A stretch of 8,312 bases of DNA, taken from the NCBI GenBank assembly GCA_016929465.1, contig JAFGIT010000250.1, forward strand, positions 1 through 8,312, written 5' to 3'. A program made the position numbers and the translations under genes. Under the pieces are notes generated by a model. The model made no database searches. It saw nothing but the letters and a program-made list of their open reading frames with translations, and was not told where the DNA came from. Shown one piece after another: positions 7,091 to 8,312 of the stretch. Source of the stretch: JAFGIT01 sp016929465 [NCBI: Candidatus Coatesbacteria bacterium] (GTDB lineage: Bacteria; B130-G9). Each line of letters starts with the position of its first letter. The first letter of the stretch is position 1.

Positions 7091-8128
7091 ATGGATCCGG
7101 TTTCACATCTCGCTTGGGGAATTGTCACGGCAAATATTCTGCCAGAGCCCGATGCGCTGCTGCCACGGCTTGCGATAGCCGGCACAGCTGCGGTTGCGCC
7201 CGACTTCGACTTCGTGACCAAGTTCCTCAAGAACATTTACTTCCTGAAATACCATCACAGCGTGACACATTCATTTGTGGGCGTTTCGGTCATGGGAGTT
7301 GCGATCGCGGCCGTCGCTCGCCTTGTCTTCCCGTCAGTTAGTTTCGTGGAGGCCCTTCTCGTTGCACTCGTCGCGGGAGCAAGCCATTCACTCCTCGACC
7401 TGATCATGCACGGCACAGGGGCGATGGTTCTCTGGCCATTCTCGAAGCGGATGTTCACCGCAAGTCTGCTATTAGGGCTCAATCCGACGACGACCCACGC
7501 TAGATGCCACGAAAAGTCTCTGATGGTGTGCATGGTGTGTCAGATGCACAGCGCGTTTAGGTCGCGAATGACGTGGCTCGGCATAATCGCGGCGGCTGTT
7601 TCGACTTTTTCAGGGGCACTGAGAATTCCATTTGCGGTCGCTGGGACGATTGCCGGCATCGGATATATTATTGTGACCTACATTCAGAAGCGGAAGGCGA
7701 GATCAATCGCCCTCAAGTCCGCCCCGAGCGGCGCTCCTCCAAAGGCATTCCCGGCTGGATTCTCTCCTCATAAATGGCTTGCCGTAACGGAGCATTCTTC
7801 TGGTCCAGTCCTACAGTGGGTGGACACTCGGGAGAAGGACCCAACCGAGAGCCGGGAACTCCCCGTGCCGATGTCAACAGAAGCAATCGAGGCATCGAGA
7901 TCAACGAGGACCGTGAAGGAGTTTCTCTCCGCCTGCGTCATCCCCTGGGTATTTGAGCTGCGAGATCCTGAAAAAGTCCGTGTACAATGGCAGGACTTGA
8001 GCTACGCGCTGAGCGCGTCCATGGATCTATATGCAGCGCGAGTAACGATGTCACCTGACCTCTCAGTGCTCGACGAGGATTTCCGCGAGCGATGGCAGGA
8101 TGTGTGGCCTCCCCCCGAAAGCAAATAG
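7091..8128 (+). CDS. YdjM-type (PF04307) membrane-bound putative metal-dependent hydrolase with C-terminal extension
   Basis: The first 200 residues carry the signature of the PF04307 family (YdjM-like inner-membrane proteins annotated as metal-dependent hydrolases; the substrate is not established). Visible motifs are H6 near the N-terminus, APDFD at 36-40, HHSVTHS at 55-61, SHSLLD at 98-103, MHGTG at 106-110 and LWPFS at 114-118. The His and Asp residues are probable metal ligands. Hydrophobic segments at about 62-80, 86-98, 162-176 and 180-198 suggest several membrane passes. A His/Cys-rich stretch at 136-153 (H136, C139, H140, C147, C150, H153) could be an additional metal site. Residues about 200-345 form a hydrophilic tail that I do not recognise; it makes the protein considerably longer than a simple PF04307 protein. 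The ATG at 7091 has no ribosome binding site. An in-frame stop at 7055-7057 leaves no upstream ATG, GTG or TTG. No operon partner is visible. Confidence 0.88.
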   Translation: MDPVSHLAWGIVTANILPEPDALLPRLAIAGTAAVAPDFDFVTKFLKNIYFLKYHHSVTHSFVGVSVMGVAIAAVARLVFPSVSFVEALLVALVAGASHSLLDLIMHGTGAMVLWPFSKRMFTASLLLGLNPTTTHARCHEKSLMVCMVCQMHSAFRSRMTWLGIIAAAVSTFSGALRIPFAVAGTIAGIGYIIVTYIQKRKARSIALKSAPSGAPPKAFPAGFSPHKWLAVTEHSSGPVLQWVDTREKDPTESRELPVPMSTEAIEASRSTRTVKEFLSACVIPWVFELRDPEKVRVQWQDLSYALSASMDLYAARVTMSPDLSVLDEDFRERWQDVWPPPESK

Positions 8129-8141
8129 AAGCGCGGGCTAT

Positions 8142-8244
8142 AGGAGGCCGTGCCATAGGTCGGATTTTGCGTCGCGTAGGGGCGGTGGCTTGTCCCCGCC
8201 CATCTATATCTTCGGGCAGGCACAAGGAGGCTGTAACATAAGTC
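8142..8244. repeat. Imperfect direct repeat, two copies 83 bases apart
   Basis: The copy at 8142-8161 and the copy at 8225-8244 agree at 16 of 20 positions. Each begins AGGAGGC, followed by GT, CATA and GTC at the same spacing. Neither AGGAGG leads into an open frame of useful length, so these are not evident ribosome binding sites. Confidence 0.45.
8180..8201. repeat. GC-rich hairpin downstream of the PF04307 gene
   Basis: GGGCGG (8180-8185) pairs perfectly with CCGCCC (8196-8201) across a 10-base loop, 51 bases after the stop codon. Only a mixed A/T stretch follows, so it may slow or end transcription but is not a canonical intrinsic terminator. Confidence 0.4.
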
Positions 8245-8271
8245 CGGAGTCATGTTGCCTGTCTTGATTTT

Positions 8272-8293
8272 GGTTGGCAATTTTCAGCCAATC
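8272..8293 (+). terminator. Possible weak terminator hairpin
   Basis: GGTTGGC (8272-8278) pairs with GCCAATC (8287-8293), with one G-U pair and an 8-base loop. A T-rich stretch follows (8297-8311). The stem is weak and the T tract interrupted, so the call is tentative. It could end the transcript from 7091-8128 or belong to a leader beyond the window. Confidence 0.25.
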
Positions 8294-8312
8294 GGTCGTT
8301 ATTTTGCTATTC

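Noticed and set aside
7938-8280. Minus-strand open frames at the right end
   Set aside because: They overlap the C-terminal part of the PF04307 gene and the hairpin region, lack ribosome binding sites and show no motif.
8129-8312. Possible structured RNA gene (RNase P, SRP RNA, tmRNA or tRNA)
   Set aside because: AGTCCGG at 8241-8247 recalls an RNase P motif and there are hairpins, but the surrounding conserved elements of these RNAs are missing.

Overview
This is a bacterial chromosomal window, about half G+C, with frequent AGA/AGG arginine and ATA isoleucine codons. The peptidoglycan and cell-shape genes mreB, mreC and uppP point to a walled, probably rod-shaped bacterium. The proteins are clearly family members but divergent, which suggests a poorly sampled or deep-branching lineage; I cannot name the phylum from sequence alone. 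There are no transposases, tRNAs, rRNAs, CRISPR arrays or prophage genes.

Layout. Positions 1-1478 (minus) hold an mreB-mreC operon; mreC runs off the left edge. A 332-base non-coding gap (1479-1810) separates it from divergent uppP (1811-2662, plus). uppP converges with a tight two-gene minus-strand operon. Its first gene (6807-4060) encodes a 915-residue protein with the full domain layout of pyruvate phosphate dikinase (PPDK); its second (4058-2682) encodes a 458-residue, probably helical protein that I do not recognise, and the two ORFs are separated by one base. A 283-base gap (6808-7090) then leads to a plus-strand gene (7091-8128) for a YdjM-type (PF04307) membrane-bound putative metal-dependent hydrolase with a long soluble C-terminal extension. 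The last 184 bases are non-coding, with two hairpins and an imperfect direct repeat.

How the genes fit together. MreB and MreC organise the cell-elongation machinery, and UppP recycles the undecaprenyl carrier used by the same wall-synthesis process, so the left third is a cell-envelope neighbourhood. The right part has no obvious pathway link to it. The most notable item is the PPDK-like protein. Its ATP-grasp half and swivelling-domain histidine look intact, but in its C-terminal PEP/pyruvate barrel the residues matching PPDK Asn768, metal ligand Asp769 and catalytic Cys831 are Asp, Lys and Ala. It may therefore use ATP to phosphorylate its histidine and pass the phosphate to something other than pyruvate, or act as a regulator, possibly with the helical protein encoded just downstream. 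That two-gene unit is the best candidate here for an undescribed system; its function is inference, not established.
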